In this document: piece after piece, positions 40,565-51,427 of the stretch
Position numbering within the stretch: position 1 is the stretch's first letter
How the letters are laid out: each line of letters opens with the position of its first letter
NCBI GenBank assembly: GCA_024220505.1
Contig: JAKZZE010000001.1
Coordinates: forward strand, 2,480,001-2,544,000
Direction of reading: 5' to 3'
From: Rhizopus arrhizus
Taxonomy: Eukaryota > Mucoromycota > Mucoromycetes > Mucorales > Rhizopodaceae
DNA: 64,000 bases
Notes under the pieces: generated by a model
What the model saw: only the letters and a program-made list of their open reading frames with translations
Told to the model about the DNA's origin: nothing
Database searches by the model: none
Position numbers and translations under genes: made by a program

Positions 40565-41712
40565 GACTGATTATTCTGTTGATTGTTATGTTGGTTACTG
40601 GGTTGGTTATTTGGTTGCCGTTGATCCTGACTTGCTGGTTGGTCATATGATCTCCTTTGATTTGGCGTATAATTTCTGTTACTGTTATCGTATCGTCCAT
40701 TGCTGTCGTTATTTCCATATCTTCCAGACCTATTATAATTATTGTTATAATTATTATACCTGTTGTTTCTAGTAGGTTGCTGTTGATATTGTTGACTACT
40801 AAGCTCTTGGCGAATAGCTTGTTGTATAAGACCAATAAGATCTTGTTGTTGGTTAGGACGTATGTGTTGATGTCCATTGTATTGAACATGATGCAACTGA
40901 TTACGGTTTCTTGATGTATCCATTGTTGTCAATTGATTTGTGCCATGTGTATTGTCATAATAGTAATTACTACTAGGTTGAGCATTGTTATAATGTATTT
41001 GATTATATGCTAGTGCTGGCATGGCATGTTCATTTGTATCAATTAAGTCAATATTATGATTGCTTGATAGATGATGATGATGTTGATTGTGACTTTCGTT
41101 ATGATATATCAAAGCTTGATTGACGTTTCTTGGTATGAAAGGATTATCAACCATTGCAATCTTTCGAGGTCGATTGGCGTTCCACCATCCTTCGGCGTGA
41201 TCAATCCAGTCTTGCATATTTTTTGAACTACTTTGTATACAAAATTGTTTTATTTCTCTAAGGAGACCTGCGCGGAAACGACTTTCAATGACTGATTCTT
41301 GAGTAATGTTGGCAAGATCTGCGGCTTCTCTTAATCTGGCCAGGAATATCTGTGGGTGTTCTTGTTCACCTTGATAGATTTCATTAAATTCTAATTCGTA
41401 ATTCATTATCAATTCTGGAGTAATGTAATGGTTCTTTAGAAGTTCTGTTGCATTGTCATATTTGATATCAGGGATTCGTCTGAGTATCTCTTTTTCGTAA
41501 TAGACTTTAGCTGCTCCTCGCAATTGTGCTTTGAGGATCGTGAGTTTACGTGCGTCCAGGGCGATGCTATTAAGTGCAAAGTAAGATTCCAAAATTTCCA
41601 AAAAGTGGCGAAAGTCTTCTCCTTCATAGCCATGGAAATCAATTAAAGTAGGTCGATAACTTGCATTCATGTTAGCGTTAGCCAACGCGATGTGTCCATT
41701 TATATAAGCCAT
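40552..41712 (-). CDS. Gag of gypsy-2
   Basis: From ATG 41712 (MAYINGHIALANANMNASYR) 386 residues. Capsid-like helical region (FRHFLEILESYFALNSIALD, AAKVYYEKEIL, YELEFNEIYQGEQEHPQIFL). The C-terminal third is very rich in Asn and Gln with RYGNND-type repeats, and no CCHC zinc knuckle is seen; RNA binding may rely on the Asn/Gln/Arg tail. It ends one Tyr codon after a slippery heptamer. Confidence 0.88.
   Translation of the reverse strand: MAYINGHIALANANMNASYRPTLIDFHGYEGEDFRHFLEILESYFALNSIALDARKLTILKAQLRGAAKVYYEKEILRRIPDIKYDNATELLKNHYITPELIMNYELEFNEIYQGEQEHPQIFLARLREAADLANITQESVIESRFRAGLLREIKQFCIQSSSKNMQDWIDHAEGWWNANRPRKIAMVDNPFIPRNVNQALIYHNESHNQHHHHLSSNHNIDLIDTNEHAMPALAYNQIHYNNAQPSSNYYYDNTHGTNQLTTMDTSRNRNQLHHVQYNGHQHIRPNQQQDLIGLIQQAIRQELSSQQYQQQPTRNNRYNNYNNNYNRSGRYGNNDSNGRYDNSNRNYTPNQRRSYDQPASQDQRQPNNQPSNQHNNQQNNQSKNY
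40558..40564 (-). promoter_or_regulatory. Programmed -1 frameshift site of gypsy-2
   Basis: A AAA AAC in gag frame (codons TCA AAA AAC TAT TAG). This is a canonical X XXY YYZ slippery heptamer two codons before the gag stop. The -1 frame is open from here into pol with no stop. Such sites set the Gag to Gag-Pol ratio. Confidence 0.85.
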
Positions 41713-41848
41713 TTTAGTTTCAGGTAAATTTGATAATTTGTTTTTTTTTTGTTTAAGGTTGTTTCTTGATTTAATTTCTTGATTTAATTTCTTGATTTAA
41801 TTTCTTGATTTGATGTTTTATTTCCCTCGTTTGATTTTTTTTTTGGAT

Positions 41849-41866
41849 CCCTCGTAGTGACCACCA
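41849..41866 (-). promoter_or_regulatory. Candidate primer binding site of gypsy-2
   Basis: TGGTGGTCACTACGAGGG on the minus strand, 2 bp inside the 5' LTR end. It starts with TGG as expected for pairing with a tRNA CCA end. The core GTAGTGACCACCA also occurs within both LTRs (about 33046 and 42000) and near 32415. Confidence 0.6.
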
Positions 41867-41868
41867 AA

Positions 41869-42372
41869 TGTTATTTTATTATGGTTGGCTTGTAGGTTTG
41901 TGTTAATTTGAGTTAAGTTTGCTTGTAAAGCTTGATTGTAAGGTTGTGATTGCCTTGTAAGTTGTTGTTTTATATAGAATTTAAGCAGATGCTTGATAAG
42001 TAGTGACCACCAGATCTTATATGTAAGATCAATACGATATTTCTTGATAAAAGTTAAAGTAGAGTAAAAAGTTTAAGTGAACAGGGACTTTCTTGTTAAA
42101 GTTTGTTAATTATTGAGTAAAAATATATGATTTATTTAAACTGACTGACAATTTCTTCACAAAAAGATGGTATATATATATATATGAATAATATTTTTTT
42201 TTTTGTTTTCTTTTTAGCTTTTCTTATTTTTTTGACTTTTTTTATATTTTTAACTTTTTTTATCTTTTTAACATTTTTTATCTTTTTAACATTTTTTATA
42301 TTTTTAATTTTTTTTATCTTTCTGACTTGACTCGGCTAATCTCTGTGTATCCTTATTACCATTTTCGTTACA
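41869..42372 (-). repeat. 5' LTR of gypsy-2 (504 bp)
   Basis: Same sequence as 32913-33434 with one fewer 18-bp unit and a shorter TA run. It is followed on the outside by ACAG, matching the left target duplication. Confidence 0.93.
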
Positions 42373-42414
42373 ACAGTATGACAACAACTTTACAAGAAAA
42401 GTAAAAAAATTAAC

Positions 42415-42485
42415 TGCGCGAACCGGGAATCGAACCCGGGCCCTTCGCGTGGCAGGCGAAGATTATACCACTTAACCATCCGCGC
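42415..42485 (-). tRNA. tRNA-Gly(GCC)
   Basis: 71 nt, read on the minus strand. The acceptor stem GCGCGGA pairs with the 3' TTCGCGC side. It has a D arm with TGGTTAAGTGGTA (A box), an anticodon loop CTGCCAC with anticodon GCC, and a T arm GGTTCGATTCC (B box). No intron; CCA is not encoded. A TTTTTTT run about 10 bases after the 3' end should stop RNA polymerase III. This is the one clear cellular gene of the window. The gypsy-2 element ends 42 bp beyond its 3' end. Confidence 0.97.
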
Positions 42486-43087
42486 TTTTGTGATGTGATA
42501 CGTAGATGAAATTTATAGTAAAACTCTCCTTCCGAAAAAGGCCCACTGCACCCAATCACCGTTATCCAAGTTGATAAAGTTGATCTTTTTTGATAGTGGT
42601 AATTCTATTAAATGAGTGAGAACTCGGATTTAAATGTTAGAAAGCTGATTTTTATATCAGAAGAAAGCTTGAAAAAAATAGATTGTAAATCTATAAAAAT
42701 AATCAAAAGTATATAATATGTTTGTTGAATAAAAAGACATTGTATTTTTTAAAAAAATAAATAATTTTCTATTGTGCTACATGATGCCATACAAGATTAC
42801 AAATTGGGAAGGCTATGCTTTTTCAACTTCAGTGCAATATTTTTTAACTTCAACAAAGATCGAAAACACAGTTCTATTGGCCTACAAGCTCGGAAATCCA
42901 AGTGATTGAGTCATGGCGTTTTCTTTTCAAGCATTCTTCGGCTCTCATGTCGTATTTTACCAAAAAAAAACTTTGTTTAATACAAAAGGAGATTTATTTT
43001 GGTTACTAATGAACAAAAAAAAAAAAAAAAAAAAAAAAGAAAGAGTAAAGAGGCACATATGAATAAGAGGGATGAAACTCTTATATA
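42486..43087. other. Non-coding flank upstream of tRNA-Gly
   Basis: No gene. Homopolymer A run at 43014-43038. No match noticed to other parts of the window, so it may be genuine single-copy host sequence. Confidence 0.5.
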
Positions 43088-44719
43088 CAGTAGCGGACAA
43101 AACTGGTGCACAAAACTTTTTTTCGACTTTTAACTACCAGTTCTTGCTCATGTCACTTGCGATAGCTATGAAACTATACCAGATAGAAGACATACTAAAC
43201 ATTGCAACTTACACGAAGTTCCATCATTGTAGTGCTAAAAATGAGGGAGAAACATGTTTTTTATTTATAAGAATACATATTTTTAAAAAAACAATAAAAA
43301 TAGTTAAAATCTAAAGATTCGTATAATTGCCTCGTCGTTTGATAACAGCAGCAATTCGTTTTGGCATGCTTTCGTAGTATGGCTGCATATCATTTTCAGT
43401 AAAAGAGTTCCACTCTTTATCAATTCTTTTCCAAAGATTGTCTATACTTTTGGGTCTGGTATCGTATCGAGATAGCTTTGACTTTAACTGTCGCCAAACG
43501 TGTTCAATGGGATTTAAATCGGGACTTTGTGGTGGCCAATCTTTTAATACCGATATCCCATTATCAGATATCCATTTGGTGGTGTGCCTTGACTTGTGTT
43601 TTGGGTCATTGTCATGCTGAAAGAAGACATCACGATGTTTCAGACCGTAATATGCTAGGCTTTCTCGGTACGTAGTGAACAAAATATGCATGTAGACTTG
43701 TGAGTCCATTGCACCATCGTATACTCGACAAGCATATTCTGGTCCTCGAGATGTAATACAGCCCCAAAGAATAATAGAGCCTCCACCGTGCTTCATTATT
43801 TGATCAGCATGAAAAGATCGCCAAGGTTTCTCGACTTGCTTCCAATAGTAGCGTATACCCTCAGCACCCCAAACATTGATCTTTGCTTTATCACTGAAGA
43901 CCACAGACTTCCAGTCCTCCACAGTCCATGATGCTTTGTCACGACACCATTTTATTTGCTTTTTCTGGTTTGTATAGCTAATGAAAGGCTTGTGTGTCTT
44001 AATTCCAGACTTGAAACCTAGCTTTCGAAGAAGCCTTATGACCGACCGTTTGCTAATATTGTAACCTAAGGATCTCAAAAAGAGCTGAGCATCGGAAGCT
44101 GTGCCTAAGAGACCTTGTCGAAACTTTAGGCGGATGATTGCACTAGTTATTTTGCTGACTACAAGCGGTCGACCACCACGGTCATGAGTTTTCATGTTCT
44201 TTTCTTTCTTCTTTATCCTCTTTATCGTCCATTTAGAGATTCCCGTTGTTCTAGAAATATCCATTGTCGTGCGACCTGAGCGTATTCCAGGTTTCACAGC
44301 TTCTTTTTTGCCGTAGCTAATTTTTTGGGCATAGAGTACTGGTACTTTGTCATAATGAATAGGGTAAAAGCAAGAAAGTGAGATTCAATGAGAAATGCAA
44401 ATTAAGCAAGGGTTTATATATTTTTTATAAGCCATCGGAATGCACTAGTGTATTATGAAATTTTACTGTGAACTACAAAGAAATGGATAAATTCGAAAGA
44501 AGGATAAACAAGTACTACATTTTTGGCGAAAATTGAAATATTCGAAAAATCACTAAAAATGACCTTATGCCTGAAGGATGCCTGGCATAGGTCCGCTTTA
44601 CATATCATAATGTATATTTTAGACTGTCTTTCAGATGGTATATGCCACAAAGGTCACAAGCATATAGCGGAGATGCAATGATGATTTTAAGTTTTGTGCA
44701 CCAGTTTTGTCCGCTACTG
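43088..44719 (-). mobile_element. Tc1/mariner element, family C, with open transposase (1632 bp)
   Basis: TA at 43086-43087 and 44720-44721. Tips are CAGTAGCGGACAAAACTGG and its exact inverse. It is the best preserved member of the family that also includes 22631, 34129 and 59222. Confidence 0.93.
43311..44297 (-). CDS. Tc1/mariner transposase, family C, DD35E
   Basis: 328 residues from a GTG at 44297. Helix-turn-helix TTMDISRTTGISKWTIKRIKK and a second motif RSVIRLLRKLGFKS. Core: VFSDKAKINVWGAEG (first Asp kept, following Glu changed to Lys, Thr to Ala), QHDNDPKHKS and SPDLNPIEHVW; 35 residues between the second Asp and the Glu. The likely original start is an ATG at about 44331 (MPKK...), now out of frame by an A-run indel, so the N-terminus may be lost. 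Otherwise open. Confidence 0.87.
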   Translation of the reverse strand: MKPGIRSGRTTMDISRTTGISKWTIKRIKKKEKNMKTHDRGGRPLVVSKITSAIIRLKFRQGLLGTASDAQLFLRSLGYNISKRSVIRLLRKLGFKSGIKTHKPFISYTNQKKQIKWCRDKASWTVEDWKSVVFSDKAKINVWGAEGIRYYWKQVEKPWRSFHADQIMKHGGGSIILWGCITSRGPEYACRVYDGAMDSQVYMHILFTTYRESLAYYGLKHRDVFFQHDNDPKHKSRHTTKWISDNGISVLKDWPPQSPDLNPIEHVWRQLKSKLSRYDTRPKSIDNLWKRIDKEWNSFTENDMQPYYESMPKRIAAVIKRRGNYTNL

Positions 44720-44721
44720 TA

Positions 44722-45188
44722 AGTGCATTGTTGTAAACATAGTTATTTTCTATATGATATCAGTTGTATTAAAATAAATAACGATACACAAAAGATTAAA
44801 CTATGATTGAACAATTCCACACTTTTCCAAATTTAGAACAATAAGATCAATATCTGTCATCCTAGAGAGTCTAATCAATTGTCAACCCCAAAAGTAATTA
44901 GATCAAAGTTAATTGACTGGTTATTATTTCTATTGTTTAACTTCAGATGCATATATTAGAACATCGACAAGCTTTAGCTTAATCAATGGTTCTTCAGCAC
45001 GACATCGTGACCGAGTCTATATCTTTTATATCTACACTCACAAAGAATATAAATAGATGCCAACTTTTTATCCATAAAGCGAGGCCTTTCGCAATATAAA
45101 GAAATCTGCAATAAAGAAGGATTTTAATTTTATATTGCTGCTATTGTTTTTTTGTTTAATTTTTTATTTAATCTTGCGATTAAAACAT
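44722..45188 (+). repeat. Solo LTR-like segment, also inverted at 63704-63940
   Basis: 44965-45188 matches 63704-63940 in reverse. It has AATATAAATAGATG (about 45048), AATAAAG (about 45111) and ends GCGATTAAAACA. The inverted copy begins TGTTTTAATCG. The left limit is unknown. Confidence 0.6.
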
Positions 45189-45921
45189 GCATAATATCGC
45201 TATAATAATAAGTATAAAAGTATGTGTTTATAAATTGGAACAAAAAAAAAAGAATGTGAATATAGTAGAAAATTTAAAAGATTGAATAAAATATATAAAA
45301 AAAAGAAGGATTCTTTTGGCTCTAAAGAAGTTAAACTTGTTTTAAAGCTGAAAAAGATATGCTTTAAATAGTAAGATCACGGCATAAAAAAGACAGAGTA
45401 TTTTTGATAATCATTTTTATTTTTGAGAGTAAAGAAAAAAAAGGTGGCAACGGAATGAATGTCTATTATGCTACACGTCTTGAGATTTCTATGAAAAGGT
45501 TAAAAAACAAAAGAAAAAGTATATTGTTACTGAGTACTTTTGAAAAAAAAAAAGTTGCAATGTTGAAATTGTAAAAACAAAAAAAAAGAAATTACATTCC
45601 CAGCATTGACATTACAAAAGGAATCTCCATTCAATGTTCTGTTTTAACTTGAATAAAAAACGCAGCGTTTTAAATTTGGGTTTTAAAAAAAAGTGCTTTA
45701 GAAATTTTTTTCATTAAAAAAAATAAAGGTGGACCAAATATGACGAAAGTGGAAGTCATCAAACAGAAATCTAAAATAAGATTCAAACACCACAATACAA
45801 ACGGCAAACTGATTTTATCTGTAACCAAATCTAGAATGAAACAAAGGTAAAAAAAAAAATAAAAGATCTAAACACCGCTTTCATTTTTTTTTTGTTTTAT
45901 TTATTTCGCAAGTTTTTTTTT
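45189..45921. other. AT-rich stretch downstream of the accessory gene copy
   Basis: Many A and T runs, no coding frame. By analogy with 4403-4591 it could be the space between transposase and accessory gene of a Tnp2-type element, but no transposase is present to the left. Confidence 0.4.
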
Positions 45922-47019
45922 TTAAAGCAGCAAGTTGATTTCATCCAACTCTATTTCACCACCAAAAGCCCAAGCGATACTCTCTTCAGTTATATTTTCT
46001 TTTTTGATGAAGTCAGGAACAGGCAACGAGCATTTTCTTTGTATACGAGGAAGAAATTGGATGCTGTTATTTCCAGTTCTTTGCCTCTTTGCCTTGTCAC
46101 TTGCTATCTGATCATCCAACAGCTTAAAAAATTCGGTACACTGAATATTGGATAATTAGTTGATTACGCTTAAAAAGATATTAATTAAACTTACAGCAGG
46201 TGATCTGTACTTTGGTACGCGAACTTCAAAATAATCAACTGTTTTCTTGCACAAGACAGACATACGTTCCTTTTCGGTAAAAGGAGTTGTTCTATCTGGA
46301 TTTTGCTCCAGAAGAATTTCCTCCACCTTATCGATTGTATCATTGTTGTACATGTCTTCTTCTTCAGACATGTATTGTTGTTGAAGCAAATACTCACAGT
46401 TTGGATAGTTGTTATAAACACCTTGATCCTTGTACTGCTCGTATATAGCCTTACGAGCTCTTGTTTTCTAAAAAACAAAGTTAGTTATGCAAGTACAATA
46501 CTTTATGTGGCACTTACAGCGCTTCTACGGGTGACTTTTGCTGCTTTTCGTTTTCTTATAAATTCTTCAACTGGATCTATCTCTTCAACACTTGTTATGC
46601 CAGCTTTCTTCGTATAATATTGGCGCTCGAGGTACTTGCGCAAATCGCGGTTGTTGGTATTTTTATATGAATAATGGCTATTCACGTAATCCTGCAGCAA
46701 TTTAAATACTCTTTGATTTTCAGCAGACTTCAGAGGCTTTTCAAGAACATATTGAGATGATGGCGGCAGGTTGTTGTAGTGATTTCTCACAGCATCCTAT
46801 ATTTCAGAGAAAAGCGATTAGTATATTTGTTTAAAATTGAATTTTAATGTTTTTACTTTGACAGCAGTAGCAATCGGCTTTGCGCCTTTGCCTGATTCTG
46901 CTTCAAGCTCATCGTATGCTTCTTTGAGCTTGCTGTATGCTACTTGCAAGGCCTGCTTTTCCTCTTGCTCTTTTCGAAGCATCTCTTTCAAACCATCGTT
47001 TTCTTTTCTTAGCTTCATA

Positions 47020-48666
47020 CAGTTGTTGGAATAATTGTTCGGATGTTTTGCAATTTTATACTTTTCGCTTTGTATCTCTGCAGTCAGATAAGATAGAGCT
47101 GCTGACAATACCTCATTAGAAAGCGACAGTTGTCATGTAGAACATATAAAAATTTAAGGTTATGGGATTACTTCCATATATAGTAAGGTCAATTTGCGTC
47201 AAGCATATGCATTCGAACAATTTTTCCAACTGAATCATCTTTTATTTAATATCGTGTATAACCGCCTTTAGCTTTAATGACTGCTCTACAACGAGCTGGC
47301 ATACTCTTGATATATGCTTGGCACTACTCTTTAGTAAAAAAGTTCCATTCTTTCTCGATTCTAGACCAGAGATCATGCACTCCTTTAGCCCTACCTTCAT
47401 ATAAACTCAGCCTCAACTTCAAATGGTGCCAGAGATGCTCTATAGAACTCAAATCAGGACTTTGAGCTGGCCAATTGAAGGTGTGCTCTTCTTTAAACCC
47501 ATTTTCTTTAAACCAAGCACGAGCAAGCTTCGATATGTGTTTAGGATCGTTATCTTGTTGAAAATAGATAGCCTCCTGCTTGTAGCCACAGTAGTTCAGG
47601 CTGTCCATCAGTGTAGTTGACAGGATATGAACATAATCTGATGCTTTCATAGTACCGTCCTCAATCGTGCAGGCATATCCAGGACCATCCCACGTCATAC
47701 AACCCCAAAGCATTACACTGCCAGCTCCTCCTTTGACTGTAAGGTCAAGATGATGAGGTTGCAATTTATCACCAGGTCTTCTCCAAAAGTATTTACAACC
47801 ATCTGAGCCCCAAACATTAATCTTGGTCTCATCAGAAAACACCATACGTCTCCAGTCATCTTCTGTCCAATCTTTGTAAGCTTTAGCCTATTTTAGTCTA
47901 GCTTCCATGTGTGATTTTTTGAGGAGAGGCTTTTTCTTCTTAATTTGGGTACTGAAACCCATGCTGTGAAGCATTTTTACTGTATCAAAATAGCCAACAT
48001 TATAACCAATGCTGCTTAATTATGACCATATGCTCTTTGCTGTCTGAAGTGAACCATTTATAAGCTCTCTCTTCAGGTAATTCTTTGTTATTGAGCTTAT
48101 AGTAATCTTTCTACCAGCATGACCTCGAGTACGTTTAGGTGCATACAAGTTCTTGTACTTGCTCAAAGTGGACCTTGATACTCCTGGAACACGTTTCATA
48201 ATTTCTGAGTATGATAAACCCTTTTTTAACAACGACCGGATTCTTTCTTGCTTGCTACGAGATAAAGGGTGTACCATGATATAAAAAAGTATAGGCTGTA
48301 CGAGATAGAAGGGAAACACTGCAAAATCCAGCCTTATTTCTATATTTTAAGCTCTGACTAAAAGCAAAAGCGCTATTTCATTATTACGTCATTTTGTAAT
48401 GCTGTATTTGTGACGTCAGAAACGTCAATGATATCGTCATTATAGAATGCATTGAGTTGGAAAAATTGTTCGAATGCATATGCTTGACGCAAATTGACCT
48501 TACTATATATGGAAGTAATCCCATAACCTTAAATTTTTATATGTTCTACATGACAACTGTCGCTTTCTAATGAGGTATTGTCAGCAGCTCTATCTTATCT
48601 GACTGCAGAGATACAAAGCGAAAAGTATAAAATTGCAAAACATCCGAACAATTATTCCAACAACTG
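47020..48666 (-). mobile_element. Tc1/mariner element, family A, decayed copy (1647 bp)
   Basis: TA at 47018-47019 and 48667-48668. Tips are CAGTTGTTGGAATAATTG and its inverse CAATTATTCCAACAACTG. TIRs are 47020-47231 and 48455-48666 (212 bp), with the tip repeated inverted at the inner edge. The flanking gene reads in frame after removal. Confidence 0.95.
47246..48277 (-). pseudogene. Tc1 transposase, family A, with three nonsense codons
   Basis: A near copy of the intact gene at 13265-14296, starting MVHPLSRSKQ at 48277. Stops at about 48020 (after IWS), about 47889 (before AKAYKD) and 47324 (before CQAYIKSMP). The catalytic motifs VFSDETKINVWG and QQDNDPKH are kept; SPDLSSIEHLW has Asn-Pro changed to Ser-Ser before the Glu. 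Confidence 0.9.
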
Positions 48667-48910
48667 TATAAATGGAAAAAGAAAGAGATACTTCATCAGT
48701 CTCCATGTCTTCAGCTTGGCGCATTCGCTTCTGAACATGGGTCATGGGAGGAAAACCAGGCCTAGGATAGGCAAAGCTATCTGGAATGGCATCGCTTGAA
48801 GCAAGCTCAGGAACAACAGCACGAGAAGGAACAGCGATTGGTTGCCCAACAGAGTTAGAGCCACGAGCATAGGCAGGAGCAGGGTTGAATTGAATACCAC
48901 GATCAGACAT

Positions 48911-50156
48911 ATTGTTATAAGAGTAATTTGAAATAAAGATAAGTGAGCTTGGCATCAAAATTGAATCTTTCTTAAATATCATCGAGTTGACAATGAAGCT
49001 CAGTCTTAGTATAGCAAAAAAAAAAAAAAAAATATATAAAAAGATTTCCTTTTCGAAATTTTGTTCCTTTTTTTTTCTTTCTGTTCAGCAATTTCCTTTT
49101 TCAACATCGCTCCGGTTATCGCAAGGTAAGTAAAAAAAAAGAAAAAGAAAAAGAAAAAGAAAAAAAGAAAACTTTAGTTCTAGCATGCTGTAGTAGACAT
49201 TCATACATGTATCCATGGCTGCTGTAGTTCCTTTGGTTCTTTGCATATCTGCTCAAAAGGTAAATACATTCATATCTTTCAGTAATCTTTATTAAAAGTA
49301 AAATTAACTTCCTTTAGTTCGTAGCTGAAGCTTTATGGATGTCTTGGCATCCTGTTTTGTTAGTAAAAGAGCTTTAAGGTAAATAAATCAAGTACATCAT
49401 GGTTTACTTTTATTAATGTTTTATTTTATACAACTTTAGATGCTTTGGCTTCTGTTGTTCCATGATGTCTATAACCTCTTATAGCTTTGGATTTTTTTTT
49501 ACTACTGGCGCGCTTTTCTTTATGGGCTTTATTTACTACGCTCTTTTGTTTGCTGCTTCTATGGTCAAGGTAAGCGTATTTTCCTTTTTTTTTGCATCTA
49601 CCGTTTGAATTTTTTTATTTGATCGTTTCCATGGATCCCCTGTTCGCTTTCCCTCCTTCCCCTACCCTTTTGTAATACTGTAATGAACCAATAATATATA
49701 ATCAATATGGCAATAAAGCCCAAAAATAAATGAATAAAACAACATTTTTGACCAATAATACCGTGTTTTAAGCCTATTTTATTTCCCAATATAAATCATC
49801 CAAAGCTAAATATAGCCATAATAAGCCAATAAGGAAGCATTGCTAAAGAGCAACAGACGAATAAGGAAGCATTAGGAAAAGGCAACAAGCCAATAAAGAA
49901 GTGGTATTAAAGAGAAACGCAAGCATGTAAGGTCCAATAGAAAGGCATCATGCTTGTGTTTCGTCGTTAAAAGAACAATGAAGCGGCGCGTTGCCAAACA
50001 GTGATACTTGGTTATCGCACTGAAATAGTTAACATTCAACGTAAACAGGTTCAACTTGGCATACTGCAATAACGCTGCATTAAATATGATAAATCCCGAT
50101 TAACTGAGGTATATCTGAGGGCTATCATACTTTGTAAATAACAATTATGTGCAGTG
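48911..50156. other. Right arm of Tnp2-type element, copy B
   Basis: No protein gene. GT-AG intron-like segments at 49126-49177 (or 49183), 49260-49317 and 49379-49439, and a donor at 49570, separate exon-like blocks of 61-130 nt. This mirrors the series at 6267-6760, but with different sequence. Later text (AATAAGCCAATAAGGAAGC at 49820-49890) is a short imperfect tandem repeat. The arm ends GTGCAGTG at 50156. Confidence 0.5.
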
Positions 50157-50164
50157 GCCACTGC
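50151..50164. repeat. Abutted termini of two Tnp2-type elements
   Basis: GCAGTG-GC-CACTGC: the right tip (ending 50156) and a left tip (starting 50159) are separated by GC. The left tip continues CACTGCAAATAATAG, as at 56723. Confidence 0.65.
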
Positions 50165-51427
50165 AAATAATAGATCCAATTAGGTACCGGATTGCGCAAG
50201 ATTGCTCTTCTTTTGGGTAACGGATTGTTATTTTTTTTCCTGAAAAAAGTTAAATCTTGCTGTATTGATCATTTTCGAATTTTGAAAAAAGATTTAGATG
50301 CGAAAAAAGTAAAGAAATTTAACGATGTTATTATTTTATTTGTAGAGTAAATATTCATGGAGTTATTCATGTTTTTAAAAAATGTCTTTTTTTACAAATG
50401 ATCTTTTTTTGGAAAGCGTATTTCTCTCCATTGTTTAAAGACCGATATTTTCTTTTTTTTACTTTTGAGGGCAAAATGCGGAAATCAAAAGCACCATGCG
50501 ATTATTTTATTCAGGAGAATACATATTAGGAAGGCAATCTGTGATTTTTAGCGTAGCTCATTAGCAATGTGTAACAGGGCGTAACAAAATAGTTGCGTCT
50601 AGTGAAAAAAAAAAAGAAGCTGAAAAATAAAAAAAAAGACAAAGTTAAAAAAAAAGACCTAGTGAAAAAAAAAAGAGCATAGCAATAAAAGATTCCTTAT
50701 TCAAATGAAAACAATAATCTAACAGCAAATATACTTTATAGAAATGCAAATGCTTTTATGTTATAACGAAGGAATACTTGTATATTCTAAGAAGAAAGAA
50801 GCTTTGCTCACATTTTATTACAAGGCAGTTATAATTGACAAATACAAGCAAAAGTTTTTGTTTTTCAAGTAAATAGATTGCTTTATTATTTTTTATGACA
50901 GATAATATAATAGAATATATGTTTTTAAACTTATACTAGTTCATTACTTACTTTGTGTTTGCACATGATGTAATTTGCAATTAGCCATTAGCCATTAGAA
51001 ATGTTAGCAGTGGCAGCTTCCTTTACTAAAAAGAGATTTTCAGCAGCAAGCAGTAATATAAGTTTGATATTCTTATAGCTTTATCATGTTGGAAAGAACA
51101 GCTTCTCTCATGAGGTTAATGTTCATCATCCGAATGTGTCCCATTAGGAATTTCTAATGTAAAAAAGAAAAAAAAAAAAAGAAACAGATATTAGACTTGG
51201 TTGTTGTTATTTTTTTTTATAAACTTACATTTGACCAATACTTGAGTTTTCTTTTGTATCTTTTGTATCTTGGGCATCTCGTGCATTCCATGAAACAAAA
51301 CAAGGGAAAAAAAAAGGTTACTTTAAGCACCGACTTTGTTTTTTAAATTTAACGTTTTTTTTTTATCAGGCATATTTTCTCTTTCTACCTATTTTCTTTA
51401 CTATTTCCAAATTTAAAAAATATAAAC
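50159..51427 (+). other. Left arm of Tnp2-type element, copy B
   Basis: Non-coding up to the transposase ATG. 50265-50345 (TCTTGCTGTATTGATCATTTT to TAGAGTAAAT) matches 56829-56925. Contains GGATTGCGCAAGATTGCT near the tip, a likely subterminal motif. It has many A runs. A coding start is reached only at 51428. Confidence 0.5.

Larger units (their letters stand above)
32913..42372 (-). mobile_element. Ty3/gypsy retrotransposon, complete, with extra ORF (gypsy-2)
   Basis: Two LTRs (32913-33434 and 41869-42372) are flanked by the 4-bp duplication ACAG (32909-32912 and 42373-42376). Leftward order: gag, pol (protease-RT-RNase H) by -1 frameshift, a separate integrase frame, and an extra ORF. A decayed Tc1 (34129-35757) is inserted between the integrase and the extra ORF. 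Without it the element would be about 7.8 kb. The LTRs are nearly identical apart from copy number of an 18-bp unit and a TA run, which points to a fairly recent insertion. Confidence 0.93.
45922..48910 (-). pseudogene. Second gene of Tnp2-type element, copy B, split by Tc1
   Basis: Four exons on the minus strand: exon 1 48910-48667 plus 47017-46857 (split by Tc1 47020-48666), exon 2 46796-46518, exon 3 46467-46195, exon 4 46140-45922. All introns are phase 0 with GTAAG or GTAAA donors. Without the Tc1 and one TA, exon 1 is 405 nt and in frame; the whole product would be about 391 residues. Starts MSDRGIQFNPAPAYARG; exon 1 ends in a coiled coil (LKEMLRKEQEEKQALQ); exon 2 has RNHYNNLPPSSQ; exon 4 ends AWAFGGEIELDEINLLL. 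It has the same number of exons, phases and neighbours as the gene at 4592-5910, but low sequence similarity. Function unknown. Confidence 0.8.
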
